From positions 1 to 26,601 of the forward strand of contig CAZHYQ010000029.1 in assembly GCA_964536805.1 (NCBI GenBank): a stretch of DNA of 26,601 bases, given 5' to 3'. Position numbers and translations under genes: made by a program. The stretch comes from Longilinea sp964536805. GTDB lineage: Bacteria > Chloroflexota > Anaerolineae > Anaerolineales > Anaerolineaceae. This document shows positions 7,092 to 15,069 of this stretch, one piece after another; the stretch's first letter is position 1, and each line of letters begins with the position of its first letter. A model generated the notes under the pieces. It saw only the letters and a list, made by a program, of their open reading frames with translations, was not told the origin of the DNA and made no database searches.

Positions 7092-7523
7092 TTACTCCTG
7101 CCCGGCCTGGGGCTCAGCCGGTTTTGCCTGGAACAGCGTAATTTGTACCCCGTCCGGATCCTGGAGACGCACGTTCAAATCACCCCACGGCGTGAGCACC
7201 GGCGCGTGCACCAGCGTGGCACCGTTTGCCAGCAGGTGCTGCACGGCAGCCTGGAGATCCGGCACCTGCAGCGCAAAACGGATCAGCCCGCTGACGCGCC
7301 GGCCCGCTTCCAACTGGTCGATGGTGCGCGCCTGCTGTTCGTCAAACAGTTCCAGGCTGCCGCTGCCCAGTTCGAGCATCAAGGCGCGCCCCTGGCCGTT
7401 ATCCCAGATGGCCGCCGGTTGCAGGTCGAGCCCGTCGCAGTAGAATTTCACCGAACGTTCAAAATCGCGGGCGGTCAGCGCAACCCGCAGTTCCAGAACA
7501 GGTTTTGCAGGGTTTGTGGTCAT
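7092..7523 (-). CDS. VOC-superfamily (glyoxalase/bleomycin-resistance-like) protein
   Basis: The 143-residue product has the two paired beta-alpha-beta-beta-beta modules of the vicinal oxygen chelate fold: LELRVALTARDFERSVKFY at the start, and LIRFALQVPDLQAAVQHLLA with WGDLNVRLQDPDGVQITLFQ in the second half. Members bind a metal and act as lyases, dioxygenases or antibiotic-binding proteins; this sequence does not allow a choice. Where many members have the first-strand His ligand, Arg or Val is seen here. An AGGTGAT Shine-Dalgarno lies about 9 bases before the ATG. It appears to be a single-gene unit. Confidence 0.87.
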   Translation of the reverse strand: MTTNPAKPVLELRVALTARDFERSVKFYCDGLDLQPAAIWDNGQGRALMLELGSGSLELFDEQQARTIDQLEAGRRVSGLIRFALQVPDLQAAVQHLLANGATLVHAPVLTPWGDLNVRLQDPDGVQITLFQAKPAEPQAGQE

Positions 7524-7635
7524 GGCAGGATTATCACCTCATGGTTTGAATAGGGTCTTGGATTGTTCTTTGATCCTGCCAGGATCAAAAAATACCGCAC
7601 CATTCCCAGCCCATTAACAAAGCACCCCGCCCTCT

Positions 7636-7667
7636 GTCCAGGTTTGCGCCTAAGAGGCGAACCGGAC
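7636..7667. other. Extended hairpin of unknown role
   Basis: Three stacked helices form one hairpin: GTCC/GGAC, GGTT/AACC and CGCCT/AGGCG around an AAG loop, with only small bulges. It lies in the region after the stop codon of the lysine-rich small gene (minus strand), so it may be a 3' stabilising structure or part of a small RNA. No clear U-run follows on either strand. Confidence 0.45.
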
Positions 7668-7728
7668 TTGGGCAAGGCTGCTTGGTTTTCACTTTGGTTC
7701 GTTTGAAACGGCCTAACCGCTCAAGCTG

Positions 7729-7845
7729 CTAGGCGGGTTTTTTCGCGGGCAGCTTGGACTTATTTTGTTCCTTCTTCTTTTCAAGCTGCTGTTGTTTTTG
7801 TTTTTGCGCCTTTTCTTTGTCTTTCTTGCTGCCTTTTTCTCCCAT
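7729..7845 (-). CDS. Small lysine-rich protein (38 residues)
   Basis: An ATG at 7845 is preceded by AGGAGA at 6-7 bases. The product starts MGEKGSKKDKEKAQKQKQQQ and ends KKPA: almost only Lys, Gln, Glu, Ala and Ser, hence strongly basic and probably disordered. Very similar short M-G-x-K-G-S-K-x-D-K proteins are scattered in bacterial genomes and are annotated as hypothetical; nucleic-acid or ribosome association would fit the charge but is unproven. A longer in-frame reading up to 7986 has no supporting Shine-Dalgarno. A GGCGGG plus T-run on the plus strand at 7731-7742 is simply the Lys-Lys-Pro-Ala codons. Confidence 0.72.
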   Translation of the reverse strand: MGEKGSKKDKEKAQKQKQQQLEKKKEQNKSKLPAKKPA

Positions 7846-8265
7846 TGCGTGTCTCCTTTTGGATGATAAGCGGAAGCAACCATGCGCCGCGCGGTTGTTT
7901 CCATTATAGCCAATTTTACCCGCGTTGGCGCGATTTCCATGCCGCCTGATCTTGCCAGATTCCGGCAATAATCCCATTTTTACCATCGCGCCGCTTCATC
8001 CAGATCGGCCTGACTCTTCCGGTCGTCCGTAGCAGCGCAAATCCAGCGATCCTTAAGATGAAATTCATAATAATATATCAAAATAGTCAATAATATTATA
8101 TCATTGAGAAAACCAGCAGTGCGAATCCCGGCCGGTGAAACCAGCTGGATGACCCCCGCTTTTGTTTAATCGCACGACTCATTCGATGGAGGTAGGCGTA
8201 TTTCAAATGTACAATCCAGCCATTCCCAGGCAGCCAAAAATCCCGCGCGGGACGATGGCCGAGCC
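7846..8265. other. Intergenic region with AT-rich island between divergent genes
   Basis: This 420-base gap separates the lysine-rich gene (-) from the PLP decarboxylase (+). An AT-rich block at about 8060-8106 is unlike the GC-rich surroundings and is where I would expect divergent promoters; on the minus strand it holds TTGACT with a weak TATGAA 15 bases on. A GGAGG at 8188-8192 is the only strong Shine-Dalgarno before the decarboxylase. No convincing gene is seen apart from a 21-codon ATG frame (8207-8272) that overlaps the decarboxylase start. Confidence 0.5.
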
Positions 8266-9606
8266 TTGCTGAAGGAAGCCGCCCGCCGGGCAGACCGCTA
8301 CCTGGACGGACTTGCAGAACGATCGGTTTTTCCAACACCGGAGGCGCTGGAAGGCTTGAAATCCTTCGATGAACCGCTCCCGGCGCACCCCCAGGATCCG
8401 CTCGAGACGCTGGCGCTGCTCGATGAGGCCGGTTCGCCGGCTACGGTGACCTCGGCCAGCGGGCGCTATTTCGGTTTTGTCATCGGCGGCTCGCTGCCGG
8501 TTGCGTTGGGCGCCAATGTGCTGGCGGCGGCCTGGGATCAAAATGCCGGTCTAAAGTCGGCTTCACCCGTGACGGCCAAATTGGAAAAGGTGGCCCTGAG
8601 CTGGCTGTTGGATGTGCTGGGGCTGCCGGCGGGAGCCGGAGGCGGGTTTGTCACCGGCGCCACCATGGCCAATTTCGGCGGGCTGGCAGCCGCCCGGCAC
8701 GCCATTCTGCACCAGGCCGGCTGGGACGTGGAAGCCCAGGGACTGTTTGGTGCCCCGCCCATCACCGTGCTGGTGGGCGAGGAGGTGCACGTCAGCCTGC
8801 AAAAAGCGTTAAGCCTGCTGGGTTTTGGGCGCGAGCGTGTGGTGCGCGTACCGGTCGACAACCAGGGACGCATGCTGGCACAGTCGCTCCCGCGCATCAC
8901 AGGGCCGACGCTGGTGTGCATTCAGGCCGGCAACGTCAATTCGGGCGCCTTCGACCCGGCAGCCGCCATCATCCGCCAGGCGCACGAGGCTGACGCCTGG
9001 GTGCACGTGGACGGCGCCTTCGGCCTGTGGGCCGCGGCCGTTCCCGAGCGCGCTTATCTGACGGTTGGCGTCAGCGAAGCCGACTCGTGGGCCACCGACG
9101 CGCATAAATGGCTGAATGTGCCCTATGACAGCGGGCTGGTCTTTTGCCGCCGGGCCGGCGATCTGCGCGCCGCCCTGACCTACATCCGCGCGGCTTACCT
9201 GCAGGACGGCGACGAACGCGAACCGATGGAATATACCCCCGAGATGTCGCGCCGGGCGCGCGGGGTGGAAGTGTGGGCGGCGCTGCGCACGCTGGGCCGT
9301 AGCGGCCTGGCTGAAATGATCGACCGCTGCTGCCGGCATGCCGCCCGCTTTGCAAAGGAACTGTCCGCGGCTGGTTACGAAGTGCTCAACGATGTGCAGT
9401 TGAACCAGGTGCTGGTTTCCTTCGGCAGCCCCGAAAAGACGCAGCGCGTCATCCAGGGTTTGCAACAGGACGGTACCTGCTGGTGCGGCGGAACGGTCTG
9501 GCAGGGCAGAACCGCCATGCGCATCAGCGTTTCGTCGTGGGCCACCACCGATCAGGACGTCGAAAAGAGCCTGGCAGCCATGTTGCGGATTGCCGCCAGT
9601 ACCTGA
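8266..9606 (+). CDS. PLP-dependent group II decarboxylase family protein
   Basis: The 446-residue product has the fold-type I PLP pattern: GGGFVTGATMANFGGLAAAR near 126-145, His175 expected to stack on the cofactor, Asp249 in HVDGAFG, and Lys281 in DSWATDAHKWLNVPYDSG, the Schiff-base lysine. It belongs with aromatic-amino-acid or glutamate decarboxylase-like proteins; the substrate is unknown. The start is doubtful. The frame is open back to 8170 without ATG or GTG, and TTG 8266 has no good Shine-Dalgarno, while GGAGG at 8188-8192 is ideally placed for an ATT codon at 8200. The upstream in-frame peptide ARDDGRALLKEAARRADRYL reads like a natural N-terminus, so the true start is probably upstream of 8266. 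Confidence 0.88.
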   Translation: MLKEAARRADRYLDGLAERSVFPTPEALEGLKSFDEPLPAHPQDPLETLALLDEAGSPATVTSASGRYFGFVIGGSLPVALGANVLAAAWDQNAGLKSASPVTAKLEKVALSWLLDVLGLPAGAGGGFVTGATMANFGGLAAARHAILHQAGWDVEAQGLFGAPPITVLVGEEVHVSLQKALSLLGFGRERVVRVPVDNQGRMLAQSLPRITGPTLVCIQAGNVNSGAFDPAAAIIRQAHEADAWVHVDGAFGLWAAAVPERAYLTVGVSEADSWATDAHKWLNVPYDSGLVFCRRAGDLRAALTYIRAAYLQDGDEREPMEYTPEMSRRARGVEVWAALRTLGRSGLAEMIDRCCRHAARFAKELSAAGYEVLNDVQLNQVLVSFGSPEKTQRVIQGLQQDGTCWCGGTVWQGRTAMRISVSSWATTDQDVEKSLAAMLRIAAST

Positions 9607-9636
9607 GTAAATTGAATTTGAGGACGCCAACAAACC

Positions 9637-9663
9637 GGCGCGCTCCAGGTGACGGAGCGCGCC
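9637..9663. terminator. Bidirectional hairpin between convergent genes
   Basis: GGCGCGCTCC, loop AGGTGAC, GGAGCGCGCC is a perfect 10-bp stem between the ends of the decarboxylase (+) and the MalG-like permease (-). Neither side has a proper T-run, so it is a weak or factor-assisted terminator at best. Confidence 0.6.
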
Positions 9664-9732
9664 GATCATTATTATCGCCTCGTGCGGGGTGAGTTCCGCG
9701 GTCAGCCCGTTATCGCGGCGCTGGCAGGGGCA

Positions 9733-10560
9733 TTAGCCCTTCAAGGCGCCAGCCATCAGCCCGCGAAGGAAGAAGCGCCCCAGGAAAATATAAACCAGCA
9801 TGGTCGGCAGCGCGGCCATAAAGGTGGCCGCCATCAGTACGTTCCATTGAACCAACTGGCTGCCCGCCAGGTTGTTGAGCGCCACCGTCACCGGCCAGTT
9901 GCTCTGGTTGGTCAGAATGACCGCGAACAGGAATTCATTCCAGGCCTGGGTGAATTGCCAGATGATGACCACCGCGAAGCTTGGAGCGGAAAGGGGAAAC
10001 ATGATGTGGCGGTACATCCCCAGCAGGCTGGCGCCGTCGATGCGGCCGGCTTCGAGAATTTCGGTTGAAATGCCGGCGTAGTAATTCCTGAAAATCAGGG
10101 TGGTGATGGGAATGCCGTAAATGATGTGCACCATCACCAGCCCGGGCAGGTCGCCGTACAGCTTGATGGCCTGCATGAACTTCACCAGCGGGATCAGGAT
10201 GCTCTGGTAGGGAATGAACATTCCGAACAGGATCAACGAGAAGATCAGGTTGGAGCCTTTGAACTTCCATTTGGCCAACAGGTAACCGTTCAATGATCCC
10301 AAAAGTGCCGAAAGGAGCGCTTCCGGGATGACCATCTTCAGGCTGTTGCTGATGTTGGGCGCCAGCTGCTTGTAGCCGGCGATGAAATTATCGATGAACA
10401 GCCCGCCAGCCGGGAGGTTCCACATGGTTTTCAGGTCAACCTGGTTGAAGGGTTTGAAGCCCGTCAGCAGCAGCAGGTAGATTGGCATTAGATAGACCAA
10501 TGCCAGCACAATCAGAAAAAGATAAAAAAGGATGTTGATCAGCGGCCTGCGGCGTATCAT
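9733..10560 (-). CDS. Carbohydrate ABC transporter permease (MalG-like, CUT1)
   Basis: This 275-residue permease starts MIRRRPLINILFYLFLIVLA and has six predicted helices, with the CUT1 coupling loop EILEAGRIDGASLLGMYRHI before FPLSAPSFAVVI. It is the second channel subunit of the importer encoded at 9733-13157. Its ATG overlaps the TGA of the preceding permease by four bases, so the two are translationally coupled. Like many CUT1 loci there is no ATPase gene; a shared MsiK/UgpC-type ATPase from elsewhere would be needed. Confidence 0.93.
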   Translation of the reverse strand: MIRRRPLINILFYLFLIVLALVYLMPIYLLLLTGFKPFNQVDLKTMWNLPAGGLFIDNFIAGYKQLAPNISNSLKMVIPEALLSALLGSLNGYLLAKWKFKGSNLIFSLILFGMFIPYQSILIPLVKFMQAIKLYGDLPGLVMVHIIYGIPITTLIFRNYYAGISTEILEAGRIDGASLLGMYRHIMFPLSAPSFAVVIIWQFTQAWNEFLFAVILTNQSNWPVTVALNNLAGSQLVQWNVLMAATFMAALPTMLVYIFLGRFFLRGLMAGALKG

Positions 10561-11630
10561 AGCTGCGTCTCCGTGCGCATGTTCTGAATCAGGTATGGAA
10601 CGACCAGGACGGCTACACTGATCAACATCAATACGCCAATCGCGGCTCCCTGGGCATAATTGGTACCGTCAAAAGTGGTTACCCACATATAAATGCCTGG
10701 AACGTCCAGCCGGATATCCTTATTGCCAAGGGCTACGATCAGATCGAAGATTTTCAGCGACATGTGCCCGAGGATGATCACAGCGCTGAGCGTGACCGGC
10801 TGCAGCATGGGAAAGACGATATAACGGTAAATATCGAATTCGCTGGCCCCGTCCACGCGGGCTGCCTCGCGCAAGTCATCCGATATGGCGCGCATGCCGC
10901 CCAGGTAAAGCGCCATGGTATAGCCTGAAAGCATCCACACCGCCGGGATCACGGTGAAGGCCATGCCCCAGGGCTGCGGAGTCGAATGCCACAGACTGAT
11001 CAAGGAGGTCAATCCCAGCTTCTGGAAAATCAAATTGATTCCGGCCGTCCGGGAGCCCGTGGCGGGGTTCATCAACCATCCCCACACCACGCCGGATGCG
11101 ATGAACGAGATGGACATGGGGAACAGGAAAATGCTGCGGAAAACCGCCTCTCCTTTTAATTTCTGATCGAGCAGGATGGCCAATGACAGGCCGATGAGCA
11201 GGCAGCCGACGATGAATAGCACGGTAAACATCACCGTGTTGCGGACGTCGATTAGAAAACGCGGGTCGTGGAACAGGGATTGATATTGCGCCAGCCCCAC
11301 CCAGGTGAAATCGGGGTTGAGGCCCTTCCACTTGCTCAACGACACCCGCATCGACCAGCCGATGAAACCATAGACGAAGATCGCCACAGCCAAAATGGAC
11401 GGCAAAAGCAGCGAAATTGCCAGGATGGTCTCGTTCTCGAACATCATAATGATCATGATGATGCCGCAATAGAAAACCAATCCAGCAGCCAGCAGGCCGA
11501 TGGAGGTGAAATTGGAGCCGGAAAGGATGAGCTGGGTGGTGGAGAGGGTGATCAGCGAGAGGATGCCCGCCGCCATCAGGACGAGCGCAATGATGAGGCG
11601 CGGCAGGTTTAGCCTGAATTTAAAAGTCAT
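10557..11630 (-). CDS. Carbohydrate ABC transporter permease (MalF-like, CUT1) with extra N-terminal helices
   Basis: The coupling loop DDLREAARVDGASEFDIYRY and the following FPMLQPVTLSAVIIL mark it as the MalF-type partner. At 357 residues it is longer than the common ~290-residue form. Two additional hydrophobic segments (about 11-30 and 42-62) precede the usual first helix (LLLPSILAVAIFVYGFIGWS). A GAGG Shine-Dalgarno lies 6 bases before the ATG. The gene follows the binding-protein gene after a 201-base gap holding two hairpins (11778-11804, and TTTCCG/CGGAAA at 11707-11727). Such gaps often lower permease expression relative to the binding protein. Confidence 0.92.
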   Translation of the reverse strand: MTFKFRLNLPRLIIALVLMAAGILSLITLSTTQLILSGSNFTSIGLLAAGLVFYCGIIMIIMMFENETILAISLLLPSILAVAIFVYGFIGWSMRVSLSKWKGLNPDFTWVGLAQYQSLFHDPRFLIDVRNTVMFTVLFIVGCLLIGLSLAILLDQKLKGEAVFRSIFLFPMSISFIASGVVWGWLMNPATGSRTAGINLIFQKLGLTSLISLWHSTPQPWGMAFTVIPAVWMLSGYTMALYLGGMRAISDDLREAARVDGASEFDIYRYIVFPMLQPVTLSAVIILGHMSLKIFDLIVALGNKDIRLDVPGIYMWVTTFDGTNYAQGAAIGVLMLISVAVLVVPYLIQNMRTETQL

Positions 11631-11777
11631 CTCTTACCTCGCTTTCACCAGGGGAACATTGTCCACAGTATAGATTCTAACGTAAATACACGGAATGGAG
11701 CACCGATTTCCGATCGATTTGCGGAAAACCAGCCGGGCATGCGGCGTTTCAGCGCCCAAAGTCATTGTGGGATGTTA

Positions 11778-11804
11778 ATGGGCGGCTCAATTTGAGCCGC
11801 CCAT
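11778..11804 (-). terminator. Hairpin after the sugar-binding-protein gene
   Basis: ATGGGCGGCTCAA and TTGAGCCGCCCAT form a nearly perfect palindrome with one central base, 28 bases after the stop codon at 11832. It lies between the binding protein and permease genes and lacks a long T-run. I read it as a partial terminator or 3'-end stabiliser giving more binding protein than permease. Confidence 0.65.
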
Positions 11805-11831
11805 TCCATTACGTTTACAGGATGGAAAGCG

Positions 11832-13157
11832 TTATTTCTTGCAGGTGCCGTCAGCCGCGCAGGCGGCCACCAGGGCTGCCTGGAAGGTGCTCTGGGCAGC
11901 GGCGTCCATCGCGCTGGCCTGGAACAGGCCGAGTGCGGTGCCGATGCTGGTAGCCCAGGCCGGAGCTGCAACAACGCCGTGCTGCAGGCTGCCGACAACC
12001 ACGTTGGATTGCCAGTCTTTGGCTGCATCCTGCGAGTACTCGCTGAAGAGTTTCAGGTCGCAGTCGGTGCGGGCGCAGATCGAACCCTTCAACGGGTTAA
12101 AGGCTTCCTGGCCTTCCTTCGAAGCGGCAACCGTCAACCAGGCGGTGGTGCCGGCTGGGTTCTTGCCCTTGACGGGCATGACGAAGCTGTCGGAGAGGAA
12201 GTTGAAGACGCCGTAAGAGCCGGGGGTGACTGCCCAGTCAAAATCAGTATGGGGTTTCAACGCCAGGCCGTTGGGGGCCGGGTTGGCAAAGTAGCCATAA
12301 GCCCAGTCGCCCATGACGTTGAAGGCGGCATCGCCGTCCGACACCATCTTGGAGGCGGGCTGCCAGTCAGACAGGGTGGAGGCATCTGCGTTGGTGTAGG
12401 AAAGCGCCTTGGCAAAGGTTTCAATGCCCTTCTTCACATCCGCGCCGGCCCAATCAGTGGTTGGCGGGGTGGTCCACAGGCCGTTCCACTTATCGGCGCC
12501 GATGGTGCCGATCATCACGTTTTCAAACAGGTGAATGGCCGTCCAGGGAGCGCCTAGGGAGAGGCAGATTTTGCCAGCGGCTTTGATTTTGTCGCAGGCT
12601 GCGAAGAAATCATCCCAGGTTTTGAAATCAGTCTTGGGGTTGGCGGTGACGCCTGCATCCGCCAGGACCTTCGGGTTGTACCAAAGGACGTTGGAGCGGT
12701 GGATGTTGACCGGAACGCTGTAGGGATGGCCGTCCTTGGAAATGAGGGGCAGCAGGGTCTTGGGCAGCACATCGTTCAGGCCGGTTGACTTGAACAGATC
12801 ATCCAAAGGGGCTACCTGGTTGGCGGCCACGTAGTTGGCAATGGTTTCCTGTCCGGCATGTGCCTGCCAGGAATCCGGTGCATCGTTGGCGGCCAGGCGG
12901 GTGGCCAGCACGGCTTTGGCGTTGGTGCCGGCGCCGCCGGCGACAGCCGCGTTGACGAATTCAATGTTCGGGTATTTGGCGTTGAAGACCTTGACCATGG
13001 CAGCCAGGCCGTCAGCTTCGCCCGGACCAACCCACCACGAGAAAACTTCAACTTTCGAAGCTGCGGCCGTGGTGGCGGTGGCGGCGGTTCCGCAGGCGCT
13101 CAGTACAAAGGCTAGGATCAGTAGGACGCTGATCAAAGGCAGGAACTTCTTTTGCAT
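11832..13157 (-). CDS. Sugar ABC transporter substrate-binding lipoprotein (CUT1)
   Basis: The 441-residue product begins MQKKFLPLISVLLILAFVLS followed by A-C22, a lipoprotein signal with a lipobox cysteine. The mature part is a family 1 extracellular solute-binding protein: VFSWWVGPGEADGLAAMVKV near the N-terminus, then NAKYPNIEFV and DAPDSWQAHAGQ. It should deliver an oligosaccharide or sugar to the permeases at 9733-11630. Ligand identity is not evident. A longer in-frame GTG/ATG-like start exists at 13214, but ATG 13157 has GGAG at 8 bases and places the signal peptide at the N-terminus. Transcription probably starts at the promoter at 13306-13334. Confidence 0.93.
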   Translation of the reverse strand: MQKKFLPLISVLLILAFVLSACGTAATATTAAASKVEVFSWWVGPGEADGLAAMVKVFNAKYPNIEFVNAAVAGGAGTNAKAVLATRLAANDAPDSWQAHAGQETIANYVAANQVAPLDDLFKSTGLNDVLPKTLLPLISKDGHPYSVPVNIHRSNVLWYNPKVLADAGVTANPKTDFKTWDDFFAACDKIKAAGKICLSLGAPWTAIHLFENVMIGTIGADKWNGLWTTPPTTDWAGADVKKGIETFAKALSYTNADASTLSDWQPASKMVSDGDAAFNVMGDWAYGYFANPAPNGLALKPHTDFDWAVTPGSYGVFNFLSDSFVMPVKGKNPAGTTAWLTVAASKEGQEAFNPLKGSICARTDCDLKLFSEYSQDAAKDWQSNVVVGSLQHGVVAAPAWATSIGTALGLFQASAMDAAAQSTFQAALVAACAADGTCKK

Positions 13158-13305
13158 GACCTTTTCTCCTTCAATGTCGTTTTGATCGGTTATTCGTACG
13201 GAAACGCAAATCAATGGGTGATTTCTACAGGATCACAAGTTTACTGGGCGATCATCTCCTTTCCCGAGCAATTCAGTTTAAATCCAATGTAGAAACACCG
13301 TGCGA

Positions 13306-13334
13306 TATCTATCATAACCACATTATGTCATCAA
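13306..13334 (-). promoter_or_regulatory. Sigma70-type promoter of the CUT1 sugar transporter operon
   Basis: Read on the minus strand: TTGATG, 17 bases, TAGATA. It lies about 150 bases upstream of the binding-protein ATG. The long leader (about 13158-13298) shows no riboswitch I can recognise. Confidence 0.5.
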
Positions 13335-13355
13335 TTCAAGCCCGTCAAATCGGGG

Positions 13356-13778
13356 CTAAGCGTCCTGATGTGCAACCGGGTGGCTGTCCTTAAGCTGCAA
13401 TAAATCCCATAAGTTGCCGTATAAATCGGCAAAAACAGCCACGGTTCCATAAGCTTCTTCCTTGGGCGGACGGACGAAACGGATGCCGCGCGAAACCATT
13501 TCGTTGTAATCACGCCAGAAATCATCCGTGTTGAGGAACAGGAACACCCGCCCACCGGTCTGATTGCCGACAAAGGGTTTCTGTTCCGGTTTGGCGGCCC
13601 TGGCCAACAGCAGGGTCGTCCCGAGCGAACCCGGCGGCGCCACCACCACCCAACGTTTATCCTGTTCCGGCTGGTAGGTATCCTCGATCAGGGTGAAATG
13701 CAGCTTTTCGGTATAAAACGCGATGGCTTCATCGTAATCATCCACCACCAGCGCCACATGCACAATGGCTTGCTTCAT
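13356..13778 (-). CDS. VOC-superfamily (glyoxalase-like) protein
   Basis: The 140-residue product starts MKQAIVHVALVVDDYDEAIA followed by FYTEKLHFTLIED, the classic first module of VOC proteins. It has a second half RVFLFLNTDDFWRDYNEMVS and AYGTVAVFADLYGNLWDLLQ. His7 fits a metal-ligand position, while the usual terminal Glu appears as Asp in VFADLYGN. It most resembles the short bleomycin-resistance/extradiol-dioxygenase-like proteins of unknown substrate. ATG 13778 has GAGGAC closely upstream; a longer in-frame reading to 13868 would overlap the flavoprotein gene. It starts 14 bases after that gene's stop, so the two are one transcription unit. Confidence 0.87.
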   Translation of the reverse strand: MKQAIVHVALVVDDYDEAIAFYTEKLHFTLIEDTYQPEQDKRWVVVAPPGSLGTTLLLARAAKPEQKPFVGNQTGGRVFLFLNTDDFWRDYNEMVSRGIRFVRPPKEEAYGTVAVFADLYGNLWDLLQLKDSHPVAHQDA

Positions 13779-13792
13779 CTTGTCCTCGCTTG

Positions 13793-15013
13793 TTATGGAA
13801 CGCCGGCTGCCGCGCGGCCTGCCAGCGCGCCGCTGCTGAAGGCATACTGCAGGTTGTAGCCGCCGCACGGACCCACCACATCCAGCGTCTCGCCGGTCAG
13901 GTAAAGTCTCTTCACCCGGCGCGATTCCAGCGTGAGCGGGTCGACTTCGCCCACCGGCACGCCGCCGGCGGAAACCTGGCAGTACTCGAAACCGCGCACG
14001 CCTTTCACCGCCAGGCGCGTGTCCTTTAAGAGGGCCACCAGGCTTTGCAGCGCGTCGTCCTTGACCTGGTTCAGCGGGAGTTCCTCCGCCAGGAGGGCCT
14101 GCTTGAGATAAACTCCCGCCACTTTGGGCGCGAAAAAGGCTTCCAACAGCACCTTGATCGGCATCGGGCTACCCTGTTTTTGCGCCAGCAAAGCCTCGAA
14201 TTCGGGCTGAAAAAACGCCAACAGATTGAGCGACAGCTCCAGCCGCGCGCCCGGCCGGGCGGAAACCTGATGGCTGAGATCCATCACCGCCGGTCCGTTC
14301 AACCCCCATTCGGTGAAGATCAGGTTGCCGGCCGTTTCGGCCAGGCAGTTCGACCCCTGCCAAAGCGCGGTGCCAACATTCAGCCGCATGCCCTGCAAGG
14401 ATCGTAAAAAGCCCGGTTCGGCCAGAAGCGGCGCCAGGGCCGGGCGCTTTGGCAGGGTGGTGTGCCCCAGCTTTTCCAACTGAGGGAACAATTCGCCGCG
14501 CGATCCCAACGCCGGGTAGGCTGCCCCGCCCGCCGAAACAATTACGCGTTCATAGTTCTCTTCGCGTGTTTGCCCGGCATGAGAATAGCGCAGCAGAAAC
14601 CCGTTCCGGGCGGAATGGATCTCAAGGACGTGGGCCTGGGTAGTCAGCGTCACGCCCGCCAGTTGCAGCGCGCTGGCAAAGGCCTCCACCACCGACTGGG
14701 CTGAGTTGGAGATGGGATAGTACCAGCCGTCGGAGGTCTTGCGGGCCGGGATGCCGATGGCGTCCAGCATGCCCAGCACATCGGCCACGCCAAAGCGCCC
14801 AATCAGGGCAGCCATCCAGGCCGGGTCGGCGCAGGCATATTTCGCCGCGCTGACTCCGTCGTTGGTCAGGTTGCAGCGCCCGCTGCCGGTGACCAGCAGC
14901 TTCCTGCCCACTTCCGCGTTATGTTCCAACAGCGTCACCGCGGCCCCGTTCCAGGCGGCCTGCAGTGCCGCCGCCATGCCCGAAGCGCCCGCGCCGATGA
15001 TTGCAATAGTCAT
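13793..15013 (-). CDS. HI0933-like FAD-dependent oxidoreductase (flavoprotein)
   Basis: The 407-residue product begins MTIAIIGAGASGMAAALQAA, a Rossmann dinucleotide-binding motif for FAD, followed by GRKLLVTGSGRCNLTND, the hallmark of the HI0933/YhiN flavoprotein family. It ends with the family's typical LYLTGETLDVVGPCGGYNLQ and AFSSGALAGRAAA. Members are cytoplasmic and their reaction is not well defined; some are annotated as aminoacetone oxidase-like. I chose ATG 15013 because the Rossmann strand starts there. It has no Shine-Dalgarno but has TATAAT six bases upstream, so the message is probably leaderless. A GTG at 15037 is possible but less natural. Confidence 0.92.
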   Translation of the reverse strand: MTIAIIGAGASGMAAALQAAWNGAAVTLLEHNAEVGRKLLVTGSGRCNLTNDGVSAAKYACADPAWMAALIGRFGVADVLGMLDAIGIPARKTSDGWYYPISNSAQSVVEAFASALQLAGVTLTTQAHVLEIHSARNGFLLRYSHAGQTREENYERVIVSAGGAAYPALGSRGELFPQLEKLGHTTLPKRPALAPLLAEPGFLRSLQGMRLNVGTALWQGSNCLAETAGNLIFTEWGLNGPAVMDLSHQVSARPGARLELSLNLLAFFQPEFEALLAQKQGSPMPIKVLLEAFFAPKVAGVYLKQALLAEELPLNQVKDDALQSLVALLKDTRLAVKGVRGFEYCQVSAGGVPVGEVDPLTLESRRVKRLYLTGETLDVVGPCGGYNLQYAFSSGALAGRAAAGVP

Positions 15014-15069
15014 GTCCAGATTATACATGAAGCCCACCCCGCCGGCCGGAACGAGCTTATAATCTACTC
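15014..15069. promoter_or_regulatory. Divergent leaderless-type promoter region
   Basis: In 56 bases both outward directions have a perfect -10 box at the same distance from ATG. On the minus strand TATAAT (15025-15020) is followed by CTGGAC and ATG 15013; on the plus strand TATAAT (15058-15063) is followed by CTACTC and ATG 15070. Neither gene has a Shine-Dalgarno. A -10 box ending six bases before ATG would put the transcript start at or next to the start codon. No good -35 box is seen on either side. Confidence 0.6.

Noticed and set aside
7507..7523. Leaderless start for the VOC gene at 7092-7523 (GATAAT six bases before ATG)
   Set aside because: A good AGGTGAT Shine-Dalgarno overlaps the same bases, so an ordinary leader is more likely.
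7731..7742. GGCGGG followed by six T as a rho-independent terminator on the plus strand
   Set aside because: No transcript unit on the plus strand ends there, the stem is imperfect, and the bases are the C-terminal Lys-Lys-Pro-Ala codons of the lysine-rich gene on the minus strand.
7618..7745. tRNA, tmRNA, 6S or SRP RNA in the hairpin-rich gap
   Set aside because: None of the conserved sequence signatures of these RNAs was seen; only a local hairpin can be supported.
8809..9669. 286-codon open frame on the minus strand
   Set aside because: It is antisense to the PLP decarboxylase and shows no recognisable domain.
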